Shown in pieces: positions 62,497 through 64,000 of a stretch of 64,000 nucleotides of DNA. Within the stretch, counting starts at the first letter, position 1; every line of letters starts with the position of its first letter. The DNA comes from an uncultured Alphaproteobacteria bacterium. Lineage in GTDB: Bacteria > Pseudomonadota > Alphaproteobacteria > Methylaequorales > Methylaequoraceae. The stretch covers positions 1 to 64,000 of the forward strand of contig CACNAV010000002.1 of assembly GCA_902618535.1 (NCBI GenBank). Reading direction: 5' to 3'. Position numbers and translations under genes: made by a program. The notes below the pieces were generated by a model. That model was not told the origin of the DNA and searched no databases. It saw only the letters and a list, made by a program, of their open reading frames with translations.

Positions 62497-63277
62497 TTGA
62501 GATTATATCCAGAGTAACTTTGAGTTGACGATTTTGATTTGCAAATTCTTTTATGTATATTTTATTGAGAAAGTTTATGTAAGTTTTTGAAATTTTTTCT
62601 TTTTTTTCTATTATTGGAATTTTTTCACCCATATTCTTAATATCCTTCAAGATACCTATTATACTTTTGTAAAAAATGTCAAAATTTACTTTTTCTGTAA
62701 CAATTTCATTGTAACCAACCTCTGCTAATAAATTGCTAAAATCGGCCATTAAATCAACTTTGGGAATTCTATTAAATGCACCACTCAAAAATCGATCATC
62801 AGCTACAAAAAAGCATTGTCTAAGTTCCCTAAGTGTTTGTTCACCAAAAAAATTGCAAAGAAAAAGTCCATCATCAGTTAAGATATCGAGTATTTTTTTG
62901 AGATAATTTTTTTTTTCTAAAACTTTGTTTGTACAAAAATTAGATATTACTAAATCAAAGCTTTTTTTCTTGAATGGTAAATCGTCAAAATCAGCGTAAA
63001 TAACATTATATGATTTATTTTTAAAAAATTCTTTTTTAAAAATTTTATACTGCGATAAATAAATTAAATTTTTACATTTAATTTTGGATATTTCATCAAT
63101 CGTTTCGTTTAAATCACTTGATATAAGCAAAACATTAGTAAATTCAGGCTTTAATTCTACAATTTTTTTATGAAGGATTTTTGAAAATGACTTATAAACA
63201 AAATTATCACCTTTCCATTTTTTGAAAGCTTTATTTTTTTCTTCAATTGATAATTTTTTATAAATATTATAATTCAT
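62453..63277 (-). CDS. SAM-methyltransferase-fold protein (NDUFAF5/BioC-like), degenerate motif I
   Basis: The 274-residue protein has the layout of class I methyltransferases near grxC in alphaproteobacteria: VIYADFDDLPFKKKSFDLVISNF (acidic loop and motif post I, in part), ILTDDGLFLCNFFGEQTLRELRQCF in part, and a C-terminal helix pair. The loop that normally reads D-x-G-x-G-x-G is here VLLISSDLNETIDE, without glycines, so SAM binding is doubtful. NDUFAF5 relatives hydroxylate rather than methylate, so loss of the loop may mean altered chemistry. It is divergent from grxC by 4 bases. Confidence 0.7.
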   Translation of the reverse strand: MNYNIYKKLSIEEKNKAFKKWKGDNFVYKSFSKILHKKIVELKPEFTNVLLISSDLNETIDEISKIKCKNLIYLSQYKIFKKEFFKNKSYNVIYADFDDLPFKKKSFDLVISNFCTNKVLEKKNYLKKILDILTDDGLFLCNFFGEQTLRELRQCFFVADDRFLSGAFNRIPKVDLMADFSNLLAEVGYNEIVTEKVNFDIFYKSIIGILKDIKNMGEKIPIIEKKEKISKTYINFLNKIYIKEFANQNRQLKVTLDIISISSWKQLKNNSTNQ

Positions 63278-63281
63278 AATA

Positions 63282-63536
63282 ATGAAAATTTTAATATATT
63301 CTTCTATGCTTTGTCCATATTGTTTTGCAGCAAAAACACTTTTAAAAAAACTTAATCTTAAGTTTGAAGAGGTTTTGATAGATGGTAATTCTAAGATGAA
63401 AAAAAGAATGATTGAATTGTCTGATGGAAGAACTTCAGTTCCTCAAATTTTTTTTGGAGAAAACCATGTTGGTGGGTATGATGATCTTAAAAGATGCTAC
63501 GAAGAAGGTAAATTAAATTTATTTTTAAGAAAATGA
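63282..63536 (+). CDS. grxC: Glutaredoxin 3
   Basis: The 84-residue dithiol glutaredoxin has the active site SSMLCPYCFAAKTLL (CPYC, about residues 11-14), the cis-proline TSVPQIFFGENHVGG and YDDLKRCYEEGKL. It reduces disulfides with glutathione. The order methyltransferase, grxC, nitrilase is common in alphaproteobacteria, often with comF between the first two; comF is not here. Its stop overlaps the next start (ATGA). Confidence 0.95.
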   Translation: MKILIYSSMLCPYCFAAKTLLKKLNLKFEEVLIDGNSKMKKRMIELSDGRTSVPQIFFGENHVGGYDDLKRCYEEGKLNLFLRK

Positions 63537-64000
63537 AAATTAAAGTTGTTTGTATCCAGACTAATAGCAGTAAGTTTCCAGAGAAAAATATTGAAATGTT
63601 GGATAAGATTTTTAGGAAAATAACATGCGAAAAAATAAATCTAATCTGCCTGCCTGAGTGTGTAGCAATTTTTTCAGACGAAAAAAAAAGAATTAATAAT
63701 TTTTTATTAGACTGGAAAAACAGATTTCTTGATCTAATAAAATACTATTCAAAAAAGAAAAAATCATATATCCTTGTTGGATCAGTTCCTCAAAAAAGTA
63801 AAAATAACAAATTTTTGAATCGTTCTCTTGTAGTTGACCCTAAAGGAGAAGTAGTTTCAAGTTATGATAAAATAAACCTCTTTGATGTTTTTTTGAGTAA
63901 AAAAGAAAAATATTTTGAGTCCAGAAATTATGATTCAGGAAAAAAAATATCAGTTTCGAGACTACCTTGGGGAAATTTAGGCATGACGATTTGCTATGAT
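63533..64000 (+). CDS. Carbon-nitrogen hydrolase (nitrilase superfamily), N-terminal part
   Basis: The gene starts at ATG 63533 and runs off the window after 156 codons. It begins IKVVCIQTNSSKFPEKNIEML. The catalytic Glu region is ICLPECVAIF, the Lys region NRSLVVDPKGEVVSSYDKINLFDV in part, and the visible end GMTICYD leads into the catalytic Cys site. This suggests an omega-amidase or Nit1-like enzyme. It is probably co-translated with grxC. The rest lies outside the window. Confidence 0.88.
   Translation, partial: MKIKVVCIQTNSSKFPEKNIEMLDKIFRKITCEKINLICLPECVAIFSDEKKRINNFLLDWKNRFLDLIKYYSKKKKSYILVGSVPQKSKNNKFLNRSLVVDPKGEVVSSYDKINLFDVFLSKKEKYFESRNYDSGKKISVSRLPWGNLGMTICYD

Overview
The window is a gene-dense (no gene-free stretch over 300 bases), strongly AT-rich piece of chromosome, about 30% G+C by eye. 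It is most likely from a streamlined, methylotrophic, hopanoid-making alphaproteobacterium. The alphaproteobacterial signs are the gene pairs DUF2849-cysI-DUF934, bolA next to a J-domain gene and cobS-cobT, fused cysNC, class I lysyl-tRNA synthetase and CIRCE-controlled groESL. The species cannot be named from sequence alone. No tRNA, rRNA, CRISPR array, insertion sequence or prophage was seen.

Bases 1-16132 are a tetrahydromethanopterin (H4MPT)/methylofuran island for formaldehyde oxidation. It holds cofactor genes (folB-like end, mfnE-, dmrX-, DHPS-like, DUF447, mfnB, mfnF, mfnD, HisA-like, RFAP synthase), the enzymes fae, mtdB and mch, and fhcB, fhcD and fhcC. Two operons diverge near 12.9 kb. 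One runs leftward from RFAP synthase to fae, and one runs rightward as PCD-fhcB-fhcD-fhcC. fhcA, normally between fhcB and fhcD, is not there.

Bases 16129-28993 are a hopanoid island. It holds hpnM, hpnA, ispH and hpnH, then, facing them, hpnB-hpnC-dxs-hpnD-hpnE-shc-hpnG. Isoprenoid supply genes (dxs, ispH), squalene synthesis (hpnCDE), cyclisation (shc) and side-chain addition (hpnH, hpnG) sit together.

Bases 29 to 39 kb hold a TorF-type porin, heme A synthase, sulfate assimilation in two blocks (cysH-cysD-cysNC and DUF2849-cysI-DUF934) and groESL between them. Bases 39 to 46.5 kb hold lysS, pyrD, methylmalonyl-CoA mutase and a MeaB GTPase with an unusual N-terminal helix-turn-helix. Bases 46.5 to 50 kb hold cobT, cobS, a J-domain gene and bolA. 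The cobaltochelatase fits the B12 need of the mutase. The rest is housekeeping: CBS and CorC proteins, aroB-aroK, xerD, malyl-CoA lyase, accA, secA, argJ, a Nudix gene, a methyltransferase-like gene, grxC and a nitrilase-family gene cut by the window end.

The most unusual observation is that three genes (an ATP-grasp gene, hpnE and the Nudix gene) have their conserved N-termini upstream of any ATG, GTG or TTG. Their apparent starts are ATT or ATA directly after the stop of the preceding gene. Others are the missing fhcA, the HTH-MeaB fusion, poly-G tracts in xerD and fhcC, a small ORF after fae, and a methyltransferase relative without its SAM-binding glycine loop.
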